A model generated the notes under the pieces. That model worked only from the letters and a program-made list of their open reading frames with translations, searched no databases and was not told the DNA's origin. A program made the position numbers and the translations under genes. DNA of 12,403 bases, taken from JBAXLO01 sp037134755. Lineage in GTDB: Bacteria > Bacteroidota > Bacteroidia > Bacteroidales > JACABE01. Shown in pieces: positions 1 through 6,603 of the stretch. Within the stretch, counting starts at the first letter, position 1; every line of letters begins with the position of its first letter. The stretch is from contig JBAXLO010000141.1 of assembly GCA_037134755.1 (NCBI GenBank), forward strand, positions 1-12,403, written 5' to 3'.

Positions 1-32
1 TCCTTAAAAAGAGACCAACTGATGAAAAGTAC

Positions 33-286
33 AGAATGCTTTTCGTGGGTATACGTCTTTTATACGATTTAACAGAATGCTTTTCGTGGGTATATGCCTT
101 TTATACGATTTAACAGAATGCTTTTAGTGGGTATACGTCTTTTTTACGATTCTATAGAATTCTTTTCGTGGGTATACGCCTTTTATACGATTCTATAGAA
201 TTCTCTTGATGAGTATACACCTTTTATACAAATTCATAGAATGCTTTTAGTGGGTATACGCTTTCTATATGATTTCATAGAATGCT
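33..286. repeat. Tandem array of six 41-bp units plus a partial seventh
   Basis: Six head-to-tail copies begin at 33, 74, 115, 156, 197 and 238, each exactly 41 bp with no insertion or deletion. A partial copy starts at 279 and loses similarity after about eight bases. Each unit opens with AGAATGCTTTTCGTGGG and continues with a GTATA-N7-TATAC inverted repeat, which is intact in units 1, 2, 4 and 5 and damaged in units 3 and 6. Copies differ only by substitutions; units 1 and 2 are closest to each other and unit 5 is the most divergent. The period is not a multiple of three, so it is unlikely to be coding. There are no variable spacers, so it is not CRISPR. Its function is unknown. Confidence 0.95.
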
Positions 287-609
287 ATAATGTAAATGAT
301 ATTTTCTTGTTAAATTGCCCTAAAAATGAATACCATAATTGGAACCTTTATTTTTTTAATTTTTCTAATAATAAATAATCAAAATATTTTAATAAAATTC
401 AATAATATTTAGAATATTGGTCATATTTTTATGTTTATTTGTATAAAATTAAATAATATTTAGCTCAAAAACCTACTATTTTAGGGATATTTTAATAAAA
501 TAATAATTTTTTTTCGGAGCTAAAGGTTTAATCCAATACATTGTCTGTTGTGCAAATCGTGATTATAAAAATATTTTGCAAAATACTGTATTTTAAGAGG
601 TTTTATTAG
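287..609. other. AT-rich gene-free stretch
   Basis: I see no convincing coding region or RNA gene between the 41-bp array and the promoter of the gene at 663. The DNA is extremely AT-rich. It holds a 15-bp direct repeat (384-398 and 487-501) and an 8-bp inverted repeat (TTTAGCTC at 459-466, GAGCTAAA at 517-524). Both are weak in such a composition. Confidence 0.6.
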
Positions 610-617
610 TATCTTTG
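610..617 (+). promoter_or_regulatory. Bacteroidota-type -7 promoter element
   Basis: TATCTTTG matches the Bacteroidota primary-sigma -7 consensus TAnnTTTG. It would start a transcript near 624, leaving roughly a 40-nt leader before the ATG at 663. No good -33 TTTG box lies at the usual 19-21 bp; only a weak CTG at 586-588 is in place. Confidence 0.5.
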
Positions 618-662
618 TAAAAAAATAATTGACATTTAAATCAACAATCAAAACTCAATATT

Positions 663-1634
663 ATGACACATTCATCTTATGCAACAAACATTTATTTAAC
701 TTATACAGAAGGAACTTATCCAAAAACATACGAATTTGCAACAGATACGCAACAAACTATGAATAAGATCGGAGAAACTAATCCTTCAGTACAGGTAAAA
801 GCTTTAGTTTTGCAGCCATTTACTGATAAAGTAAACACTGATTTTGTTTTATTTAGATCTTTGTGGAATAAATCAATGAGGTCTACCGTAAAAGAAGATC
901 TTTACGAAAAAGCAATGATTACAACATCAAGACAACTTGATATTGATATTCAGCATGTATATAAAGAAAATACAGACGAATATCAGTCAATTTATGCAAA
1001 AGGACGTTCAGCTATTTATGAAGGACAGTCAACACACCTCCAACTAGTTAATTTAAAAGCATTCTGCTTGAGTTTAGCTGATTATCCATTAATAGCAACA
1101 TTAAAAACTGCTTACGAAGTATCAGTAGCAAAGTTTAATGACGTAGTAATGGCTGCTAAGGATGCAAAAACAGATTTGTACGAACATTCTAAAGTAATGG
1201 AGAAATCAAGAGTACGTTGGTGTGTAAAAGCTTTAGGAGTTACAGGTGGATTGATGGAGATTTTTGAAGAAACACCCGAAAGGATTGATGATATCTTTGA
1301 TCTTTCAATTTTTGCAACACGTCAGTCGCATATTGATCCTGATAAAGGAGCAACTGTAGTTCCATTGGCAATTGGTAAATTAGAAGTATTTAATGGAGTT
1401 TATGACTCTTCAAAAACATTTCAGATGCATAATTGTGGATTCGGAAACGTGCAAGGAGGAAGTTTACCGGCCTCTAACACTCTTATAATCCCTAATCCTT
1501 TAACATGGTTGCCTGATGAAACTAAAGTAGTTACCGGTGCTCAATTGGGTGATATTATGAATCGTTTTCTTGGTTTTATAAGCGATGATATTGATTTGCC
1601 CGGCGAAATAAGGATTAAAGAAGTGGTTGTTTAA
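663..1634 (+). CDS. Hypothetical protein, 323 aa, no family recognised
   Basis: I do not recognise this protein. It has no signal peptide and no clear membrane segment, so it is probably cytoplasmic. The N-terminal part (about residues 1-130) is polar with mixed secondary structure. Residues about 131-200 look mainly helical and contain a Lys/Arg-rich stretch (KSRVRWCVKALG, 181-192). The C-terminal third is rich in Gly, Pro and Val and includes a short stretch, HNCGFGNVQGG (256-266), that looks conserved in style but that I cannot assign. The ATG at 663 follows a TAnnTTTG promoter element by about 45 nt, supporting this start. The gene is monocistronic: it is bounded by the 41-bp array region upstream and by heptamer repeats and a strong hairpin downstream. 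Confidence 0.85.
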   Translation: MTHSSYATNIYLTYTEGTYPKTYEFATDTQQTMNKIGETNPSVQVKALVLQPFTDKVNTDFVLFRSLWNKSMRSTVKEDLYEKAMITTSRQLDIDIQHVYKENTDEYQSIYAKGRSAIYEGQSTHLQLVNLKAFCLSLADYPLIATLKTAYEVSVAKFNDVVMAAKDAKTDLYEHSKVMEKSRVRWCVKALGVTGGLMEIFEETPERIDDIFDLSIFATRQSHIDPDKGATVVPLAIGKLEVFNGVYDSSKTFQMHNCGFGNVQGGSLPASNTLIIPNPLTWLPDETKVVTGAQLGDIMNRFLGFISDDIDLPGEIRIKEVVV

Positions 1635-1638
1635 AAAT

Positions 1639-1707
1639 AATTACGAATTACGAATTACGAATTACGAAATTTGAAGACGAATTACGAATTACGAATTACG
1701 AATTACG
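1639..1707. repeat. Heptamer array AATTACG, four plus four copies
   Basis: Four perfect AATTACG copies lie at 1639-1666 and four more at 1680-1707, separated by 13 nt. The array begins only five bases after the stop codon of the upstream gene. Short tandem repeats of this kind look like replication-slippage products. The two block starts are 41 bp apart, the same length as the unit of the array at 33-286, probably by chance. Confidence 0.95.
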
Positions 1708-1796
1708 AAAAAAATATGCTATTTGAAATTAATATATTAAAATTACTTTTGGTGAAAAAATATTATTAGATTTATAAAAAATTAAGTTTGTTTTCA

Positions 1797-1824
1797 TTCA
1801 TAATTCATAATTCATAATTCATAA
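1797..1824. repeat. Heptamer array TTCATAA, four copies
   Basis: Four perfect TTCATAA units lie just before the terminator hairpin. Read on the minus strand the unit is ATGAATT in another phase, which differs by a single transition from ACGAATT, the phase-shifted unit of the 1639-1707 array. The two arrays are therefore near-inverted copies. Confidence 0.92.
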
Positions 1825-1827
1825 TTA

Positions 1828-1865
1828 AAAAGAGCTCATGTAAACTTGTTTACATGAGCTCTTTT
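1828..1865 (+). terminator. Perfect 17-bp hairpin, probable intrinsic terminator
   Basis: A fully paired 17-bp stem (1828-1844 with 1849-1865) closes a CTTG loop. The core GAGCTCATGT is flanked by AAAA on the left and TTTT on the right, so it can act as a rho-independent terminator in either direction. It most likely ends the transcript of the gene at 663-1634, although it sits about 190 nt beyond its stop codon. Confidence 0.8.
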
Positions 1866-2226
1866 AATGTTAATTTAATGTTAAAAGTTGTCAACACTCA
1901 ACTGTTGGTAAGTATTGAATTTCAATTGTGAATTAACCTTTTTAAATTGTTAATTTTACTAACAGTTTTAAAAGAATATTTGATGATATCATAAATACAA
2001 AAGTATGAGTAAATAGACAATCATATAATTAAATAAAAAAAGAGATGCTCTATTTATAGATGCGTACAAATTGTAAAATATGAGATTACAAAATGATTAA
2101 CAATTATAACAATACAAAAACACCTGTCATTATTTAAAGTTTGAGATATTGGCATGAAATTTGATAAAATATAATTCATTAATAAATACAATTAAATCAA
2201 TAATTACAAATTAAAATTAAAACACA
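1866..2226. other. AT-rich intergenic region upstream of the barrel gene
   Basis: These 360 bases hold no gene that I can support. They must carry the promoter of the outer-membrane protein gene at 2227, but no clean TAnnTTTG element is visible. A TTTG at 2140-2143 could be a -33 box, with only a poor -7 match about 21 bp later. Minor hairpins such as CAACA-N6-TGTTG (about 1892-1907) are too short to interpret. Confidence 0.5.
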
Positions 2227-2922
2227 ATGAAGAAAACAATTTGTTTAGTATCATTTTTAATGGTGTTGTTCATTTCAACACAATCGCACGCACAAATAAC
2301 CTTTGGGGCAAAAGCCGGGTTAAATATTGCAAACATGTCAACTTCAGGAACTGCTGCTTCCGGTGAAACCAAAAGTGCAATAGCATCTTTCCATGTAGGG
2401 GCAATTGCAGATATCGGAATCACTAAAGAATTCTTTATCGAACCTGGTATTTTATTAAGTGGAAAAGGTTTTAAAGATGTAACAACAATACCGATTATGC
2501 AAGCTACAGAAACCGTGACTGGAAGTATTAAACCACTTTATATCGAAATTCCAATCAATGCTATGTATGTTGCAGATTTAAAAACTGTAAAACTACAGAT
2601 ATTTGCAGGTCCTTATATCGGATTTGGAATAGGTGGTAATATTAATTTAGATTACTCAAGTTCGGGAACATTACCTACAGGATATACTTTACCTGCAAGT
2701 TCTTCAAAGGCAATTAAGTTTGGAAGTGATGCTACCACTGATGATTTGAAGATGTTGGACTTCGGATTAAACTTTGGAGTAGGTGTTGAATACAATAATA
2801 TGTTATTAAGAGTTCAGTATGGTTTAGGTCTTACTAATATAAACGCAGATACAAGTACCGGCTCTGATACCTATAAAAATAATGTAATTGGAATATCTGT
2901 AGGTTACATGTTTGGTAAATAA
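2227..2922 (+). CDS. Outer-membrane beta-barrel protein (PorT-like family)
   Basis: This is a secreted 231-residue protein. Residues 1-22 form a classical signal peptide (MKK, hydrophobic core, then SHA before Q23). The mature start ITFGAKAGLNIANMS is the typical opening strand of the Bacteroidota outer-membrane barrel domain (OMP_b-brl_2, PorT family). Alternating hydrophobic strands follow, for example FFIEPGILLSGKGF, KPLYIEIPINAMY, LQIFAGPYIGFGIGG and NFGVGVEYNNMLLRVQYGLGL. The protein ends in the aromatic-containing final strand IGISVGYMFGK, as expected for recognition by the BAM machinery. No specific ligand or transport role can be read from the sequence. The gene stands alone, with its own terminator 24 nt downstream. 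Confidence 0.88.
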   Translation: MKKTICLVSFLMVLFISTQSHAQITFGAKAGLNIANMSTSGTAASGETKSAIASFHVGAIADIGITKEFFIEPGILLSGKGFKDVTTIPIMQATETVTGSIKPLYIEIPINAMYVADLKTVKLQIFAGPYIGFGIGGNINLDYSSSGTLPTGYTLPASSSKAIKFGSDATTDDLKMLDFGLNFGVGVEYNNMLLRVQYGLGLTNINADTSTGSDTYKNNVIGISVGYMFGK

Positions 2923-2945
2923 ATATTAAAAACTTTATAAAAGCT

Positions 2946-2981
2946 AAAAGTCTTCATTATTAATTTAATGAAGACTTTTTT
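2946..2981 (+). terminator. Intrinsic terminator after the barrel gene
   Basis: A perfect 14-bp stem (2946-2959 with 2966-2979) with a 6-nt TTAATT loop ends in six Ts. It starts 24 nt after the stop at 2922 and separates the barrel gene from the DUF2400 gene. Confidence 0.88.
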
Positions 2982-3036
2982 ATTTAATGTAAAATTTATT
3001 AATAAAAGTTTCTCAAAGAAGTTGGTTTTAATTTAG

Positions 3037-3044
3037 TACTTTTG
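3037..3044 (+). promoter_or_regulatory. Bacteroidota-type -7 promoter element
   Basis: TACTTTTG matches TAnnTTTG and lies 31 nt before the ATG at 3076. The identical octamer occurs before the YwbE gene at 11024-11031. No TTTG box is present at the expected -33 distance. Confidence 0.5.
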
Positions 3045-3075
3045 GAAAATATTTCCTAAGCTATTTATACAAATT

Positions 3076-3882
3076 ATGAATATTTTAAAACGTACTATTA
3101 TAGTAAAACCAGTTTATCATCAAGATGTCTTTGAGCTACTTGAATCGAGATACGATTTGTATAATCGTCCATCGTTTATAGAAACCGATCCAATTGTTGT
3201 GCCTCATTCATATACTAAAAAGGAAGATATTGAAATTGCTGCCTTTTTAACCGCTACAATTGCCTGGGGAAACAGGACTACTATCATTAAAAATGCAAAA
3301 GATTTAATGTTACTTATGGATAAAAGTCCTTATGATTTTACTATAAATACCAATGAAAAAGAATTAAAAACATTTACAAAATATGTACATCGTACTTTCA
3401 ATTCAGATGATTGTACTTGCTTTGTGTTAGCTCTTAAAAATATTTATAAAAAACACGGAGGTTTAGAAAAACTTTTTACTAATAAAATAAAACAATCTAA
3501 TTATTCAGTAATGGATGCCATAGGTGAGGTAAGAAAAGTGTTTTTTAAGTTGTCGCATTTGCCCCGAACCGAAAAACATTTTGCTGATCCAAGTAGAAAT
3601 TCGGCAGCTAAACGAATCAATATGTTTTTAAGATGGATGGTTAGAGATGACAATAGGGGTGTGGATTTTGGATTGTGGAAACAAATACCTACTGATAAAT
3701 TAATCTGTCCTTTAGATGTGCATTCGGGAAATGTTGCCCGTAAGTTGGATTTACTAAGTCGTAGGCAAAATGATAGAAGAAATGTGGAAGAATTAATGGA
3801 AGCTTTAAAAATTTATGATGCTAAAGACCCTGTAAAGTATGATTTTGCACTCTTTGGTTTGGGAGCGTTCGAAAACTTTTAA
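3076..3882 (+). CDS. TIGR02757 / DUF2400 family protein
   Basis: This 268-residue protein matches the TIGR02757 (DUF2400) family, which is common in Bacteroidota and some other bacteria. Diagnostic stretches are YNRPSFIETDPIVVPH (29-44), TKKEDIEIAAFLTATIAWGN (47-66), the central KRINMFLRWMVR (179-190) and PLDVHSGNVARKLDLLSR (212-229). It ends in DPVKYDFALFGLGAFE (251-266). The C-terminal part resembles the helix-hairpin-helix architecture of base-excision DNA glycosylases. I infer a possible nucleic-acid role from that; no activity is established to my knowledge. About 15 residues precede the part I recognise, but the ATG sits just behind a -7 promoter element and no later ATG is better. No cysteine cluster of the endonuclease III type is present. 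It is probably monocistronic. Confidence 0.88.
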   Translation: MNILKRTIIVKPVYHQDVFELLESRYDLYNRPSFIETDPIVVPHSYTKKEDIEIAAFLTATIAWGNRTTIIKNAKDLMLLMDKSPYDFTINTNEKELKTFTKYVHRTFNSDDCTCFVLALKNIYKKHGGLEKLFTNKIKQSNYSVMDAIGEVRKVFFKLSHLPRTEKHFADPSRNSAAKRINMFLRWMVRDDNRGVDFGLWKQIPTDKLICPLDVHSGNVARKLDLLSRRQNDRRNVEELMEALKIYDAKDPVKYDFALFGLGAFENF

Positions 3883-3932
3883 ACTTAGAATACATTTCTT
3901 TAAAATATTGAAATTTATAACTTGAATTAAAC

Positions 3933-3957
3933 TATTAGACATTTATTTAGTCTAATA
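3933..3957. promoter_or_regulatory. 8-bp perfect inverted repeat upstream of the sigma factor gene
   Basis: TATTAGAC (3933-3940) and GTCTAATA (3950-3957) are separated by 9 bp, giving a 17-bp centre-to-centre spacing. It lies 36 nt before the TTG start of the sigma factor and has no T-run, so an operator or autoregulatory site is as plausible as a weak terminator for the gene before it. This is inference from position only. Confidence 0.35.
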
Positions 3958-3993
3958 ATATATTACAAACTAAATCTTCAAATATTTATTAAT

Positions 3994-4542
3994 TTGGATA
4001 CTCAAACTGATAGCGAAATACTACAATTGTTCAGGGATGAAAACTCTCGTAACTATGGTTTTAATCTATTGGTCAAAAAATACCAGCAGCCTTTGTATTT
4101 TCATATCCGCCGTCTTGTAATCGATCATGATGATGCTGATGATCTTGTACAGAATACTTTTATTAAGATTTTTCAAAATTTAAATGGCTTTAGAGAAGAT
4201 TCAAAACTATATACTTGGATTTATAGGATAGCTACCAACGAAGCACTTGCATTTTTAAAAAGTAAAAGAAATAAGTTCTTTATACCTATAGTTGATGTTG
4301 AAAGTAAGCTTTCAAATAGTCTTATTGATGATAATTTTTTTAGTGGTGACGAAATACAATTGAAACTTGAAAAAGCAATATTAACACTGCCCGAAAAGCA
4401 ACGACTGGTATTTAATATGAAATATTATAATGAAATGAAGTATGAAGAAATGGCAGAAGTTCTAGGTACTTCAGTAGGAGCCCTTAAAGCATCGTTTCAT
4501 ATTGCCGTAAAAAAGATTGAAGAAATTATAAAACAAAATTAA
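3994..4542 (+). CDS. ECF-type RNA polymerase sigma factor
   Basis: This 182-residue protein has the two domains of an extracytoplasmic-function sigma-70 factor. Region 2 covers about residues 26-92, with DDADDLVQNTFIKIFQNL (46-63) and KLYTWIYRIATNEALAFLK (71-89). Region 4 covers about 125-176, with TLPEKQRLVFNMKYY and the helix-turn-helix YEEMAEVLGTSVGALKASFH. The start codon is TTG: the frame is open back to 3931 but contains no ATG or GTG, and MDTQTDSEILQLF is the usual start of such proteins. It heads a probable operon with a single-pass membrane protein and a secreted helical protein. That is the common Bacteroidota layout in which the membrane partner holds the sigma factor inactive until an envelope signal arrives. 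Confidence 0.93.
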   Translation: MDTQTDSEILQLFRDENSRNYGFNLLVKKYQQPLYFHIRRLVIDHDDADDLVQNTFIKIFQNLNGFREDSKLYTWIYRIATNEALAFLKSKRNKFFIPIVDVESKLSNSLIDDNFFSGDEIQLKLEKAILTLPEKQRLVFNMKYYNEMKYEEMAEVLGTSVGALKASFHIAVKKIEEIIKQN

Positions 4543-4583
4543 ACCTTTATCATTATTATTAATCTAAAGTTAAAATAAAAACA

Positions 4584-5075
4584 ATGGAAAAGCCAAACAA
4601 CATATTGAAAGACGAACTTAGGGAACTTGCTCCTGAACTTTCTAAGTTAGAAAGGAAGAATCCATTTGAAGTTCCACCTGATTATTTCGATGATTTGTCA
4701 TTGAAAATACAAAACAGAATAAGTTATAAAAAAGAAGAAAAACATTTATGGTATAATGTCTTATTTAACCCTAAATTTTCGATAGCGGCTTCAATAATCA
4801 TAATTTTAATGGTTTCAGGATTAGTTTCATATAAATATTATCAAAAACAATCGGCTAATACTAAAAATATTTATTGGGATGAAATAATGAGCGAAAATAA
4901 TTCAATAAACTATAGCTTTGACGAAAATTCATTGGTAGAAACCTTAGCAGACTTAACACCAGAAATGGAATCAGAACAAATCATTAAATCTGATAGTACT
5001 TTAAAAAACATATCTACTGATGATTTAAATGAATATATAAATAATAATAATAACGATATTTTTTACGAAAATTAA
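4584..5075 (+). CDS. Single-pass membrane protein, putative anti-sigma factor
   Basis: This 163-residue protein begins 41 nt after the sigma factor gene and before a secreted Spy/CpxP-like protein. It has a cytoplasmic-looking polar N-terminus with NPFEVPPDYFDDLSLKIQ (26-43). A PPDYF-type motif of this kind is frequent in Bacteroidota membrane proteins encoded beside ECF sigma factors. One membrane helix follows at about 65-84 (FSIAASIIIILMVSGLV). The acidic, Asn-rich extracytoplasmic tail has five consecutive Asn at 153-157. No classical zinc-binding anti-sigma HxxxCxxC motif is present. The anti-sigma role is inferred from gene order and topology, not from a recognised catalytic or binding motif. 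Confidence 0.75.
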   Translation: MEKPNNILKDELRELAPELSKLERKNPFEVPPDYFDDLSLKIQNRISYKKEEKHLWYNVLFNPKFSIAASIIIILMVSGLVSYKYYQKQSANTKNIYWDEIMSENNSINYSFDENSLVETLADLTPEMESEQIIKSDSTLKNISTDDLNEYINNNNNDIFYEN

Positions 5076-5087
5076 AATCTTAATAAA

Positions 5088-5573
5088 ATGAAAACACATA
5101 ATAAAATTAAACAACTATTAGTATTTATTATATTAATAATGATACCAGTTGTAAATTTTGCTCAGAACGGTCAACGATTGAATAAAATAAAAGATAAAAT
5201 TAATGCACAAAAAGTAGCATATATTACAAAAGAATTAGATCTAACACCTCAAGAGGCACAACAATTCTGGCCGGTTTATAATGAATTTGAAACTCAACGT
5301 AAGGCTATTAATAAAGATTTTAAAGGTCAGAATATTGAAGAGAGACAAATAGATTTTAATACATTAAGTGATAAGGATGCATTAGAAATGGCAGACAATC
5401 ATATAATATTAGCTCAAAAAGTGCTTGATCTTCGTAAGAAATATCATGCAGAATTTAAAAAAATACTTCCTGCTAAAAAGCTTTTGAAACTTTATCAAGC
5501 CGAAAAGGATTTTAATAAATTCTTATTAAAAGAAATTAAAGAAAGACAAGGAAATAGACGATTAGGAAATTAA
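5088..5573 (+). CDS. Secreted Spy/CpxP-like helical protein, putative envelope stress sensor
   Basis: This 161-residue protein carries a signal peptide (about residues 1-25, ending NFA before Q26) and is predicted periplasmic. The mature part is almost entirely helical and charged. It holds LTPQEAQQFWPVYNEF (52-67), the LTxxEA-type motif of Bacteroidota relatives of the Spy/CpxP/LTXXQ group. A second similar segment, ILPAKKLLKLYQAEKDF (126-142), follows. The start is 12 nt after the stop of the membrane protein, so the two are surely co-transcribed. Inferred role: a periplasmic protein that senses or binds misfolded proteins or metal and feeds into the sigma/anti-sigma pair. No metal ligands are obvious; there is no cysteine. 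Confidence 0.78.
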   Translation: MKTHNKIKQLLVFIILIMIPVVNFAQNGQRLNKIKDKINAQKVAYITKELDLTPQEAQQFWPVYNEFETQRKAINKDFKGQNIEERQIDFNTLSDKDALEMADNHIILAQKVLDLRKKYHAEFKKILPAKKLLKLYQAEKDFNKFLLKEIKERQGNRRLGN

Positions 5574-5600
5574 ATTTCATCAAATTAATTTGTTTAAAAT

Positions 5601-5628
5601 AGCCTGCTTAATTGCGGGCTTTTTTATT
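5601..5628 (+). terminator. Intrinsic terminator of the sigma factor operon
   Basis: The stem AGCCTGC / GCGGGCT (5601-5607 with 5614-5620) contains one U-G wobble, has loop TTAATT and is followed by a T-run. It sits between convergent operons. On the minus strand the same bases give a C-A mismatch and no good T-run directly after the stem, so it favours rightward transcription. Confidence 0.85.
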
Positions 5629-5649
5629 TTATTATCCAATAAATTAATA

Positions 5650-6603
5650 TCAGCTAGCTATATAAACAGGAATATATTTAAGATGTTTTGTTTTAATAAA
5701 TAGTTCTGCATTACTATGATCAGGAGCAAAAGCTGTAAGATAACCTCCTCCTCCCGAACCACAGAGCTTCATAATTAAGTTACCACTTTCGAGACCATCT
5801 TTCCAAAAAGTTTTCATTTTATTCGGAATTATATCTTGTAGATTATTAAGTTGAAAAAATGATAAGGCTTTCAAACTTTGCCAGAAATCATTCGTGTTTC
5901 CGTTAAGTAAATTATGAATACATTTATCAGTTAAATCAACAAAATCCCTAGCTTTAGCATTCATTTCACCATAAGGTGCAAACTGCTCAAGGAAAAAAGA
6001 TACAAGAGGATTTGTTTTACCACATTCACCGGTGTCAATCAAGAAAATAGAAGTATGTTCACGTTCCCAGTTGCGAGGAATACCAACTACCAGAGGTTTC
6101 TTATCCTTATCAATAAGCAAAGGTTGACTCATATAAATAGTAAGCGGATCAATGCCGGAAGACGTGCCATGAAAATAAGATTCCATATTAGCAAATAACT
6201 TCCTTAATTTATCCATTTCACTAACAGTAATTTTGTTTGCAGAAGACTTTTTAAGAGAATAACGAGAATAAACTGCGGCTACAACTGCACCCGAACTACC
6301 TAATCCATAACTATGAGGAATAGTAGATTCAAGATAAAGACCTTCATTAAGATCTTTTTTGAAACGAGGAAGATCTAGAATCTCTTTAAAATTATCCGAA
6401 TCAGAATATGAAAGTAATAAAGATTTTAATAGCTGCTGACTTTCTTTTGCCAGTTTTAAATCAGTATATTTGTCATCTCTGATAAAACTAAACTCAGCTC
6501 TGAAATGACTGTAAGGAATACTTAAAGCAGAAGATCCAAGCAATATAGAATATTCACCAAAAAGAAGAAGCTTAGCGTTATATGATGGGTTTCGTTTATT
6601 CAT
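5650..6603 (-). CDS. mvk: Mevalonate kinase
   Basis: This enzyme phosphorylates mevalonate with ATP to 5-phosphomevalonate in the cytoplasm. The 317 residues show the GHMP-kinase motifs in order. Motif 1 is AKLLLFGEYSILLG (10-23), including a Lys at 11 in the position typical of the catalytic Lys. The ATP loop is IPHSYGLGSSGAVVAAVY (95-112). HGTSSGIDP (145-153) has the HGxxSGID signature of mevalonate kinases, with the probable catalytic Asp at 152. Motif 3 is KLCGSGGGGYLTAF (279-292). It is the last gene of the five-gene mevalonate operon: its ATG (6603-6601) directly abuts the stop codon of the decarboxylase gene with no gap, suggesting coupled translation. Length is normal for bacterial mevalonate kinases. 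HGxxSGID sets it apart from the other GHMP proteins encoded here. Confidence 0.93.
   Translation of the reverse strand: MNKRNPSYNAKLLLFGEYSILLGSSALSIPYSHFRAEFSFIRDDKYTDLKLAKESQQLLKSLLLSYSDSDNFKEILDLPRFKKDLNEGLYLESTIPHSYGLGSSGAVVAAVYSRYSLKKSSANKITVSEMDKLRKLFANMESYFHGTSSGIDPLTIYMSQPLLIDKDKKPLVVGIPRNWEREHTSIFLIDTGECGKTNPLVSFFLEQFAPYGEMNAKARDFVDLTDKCIHNLLNGNTNDFWQSLKALSFFQLNNLQDIIPNKMKTFWKDGLESGNLIMKLCGSGGGGYLTAFAPDHSNAELFIKTKHLKYIPVYIAS

Noticed and set aside
33..286. Possible CRISPR array
   Set aside because: Units follow each other directly with a 41-bp period and no unique spacers, and no cas gene is present.
384..501. 15-bp direct repeat of an AT-only sequence
   Set aside because: Such repeats are expected by chance in DNA of this composition, and nothing else links the two copies.
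459..524. 8-bp inverted repeat TTTAGCTC / GAGCTAAA with a 50-nt loop
   Set aside because: The arms centre on the palindrome AGCT in very AT-rich DNA and the loop is long; chance is a sufficient explanation.
2040..2070. Small hairpin around AGAGATGCTCT
   Set aside because: The stem has only four pairs before a mismatch, there is no T-run, and the neighbouring sequence does not extend it.
2217..2423. 68-residue minus-strand frame
   Set aside because: It is the antisense of the barrel gene's signal peptide and first strands, with no family resemblance.
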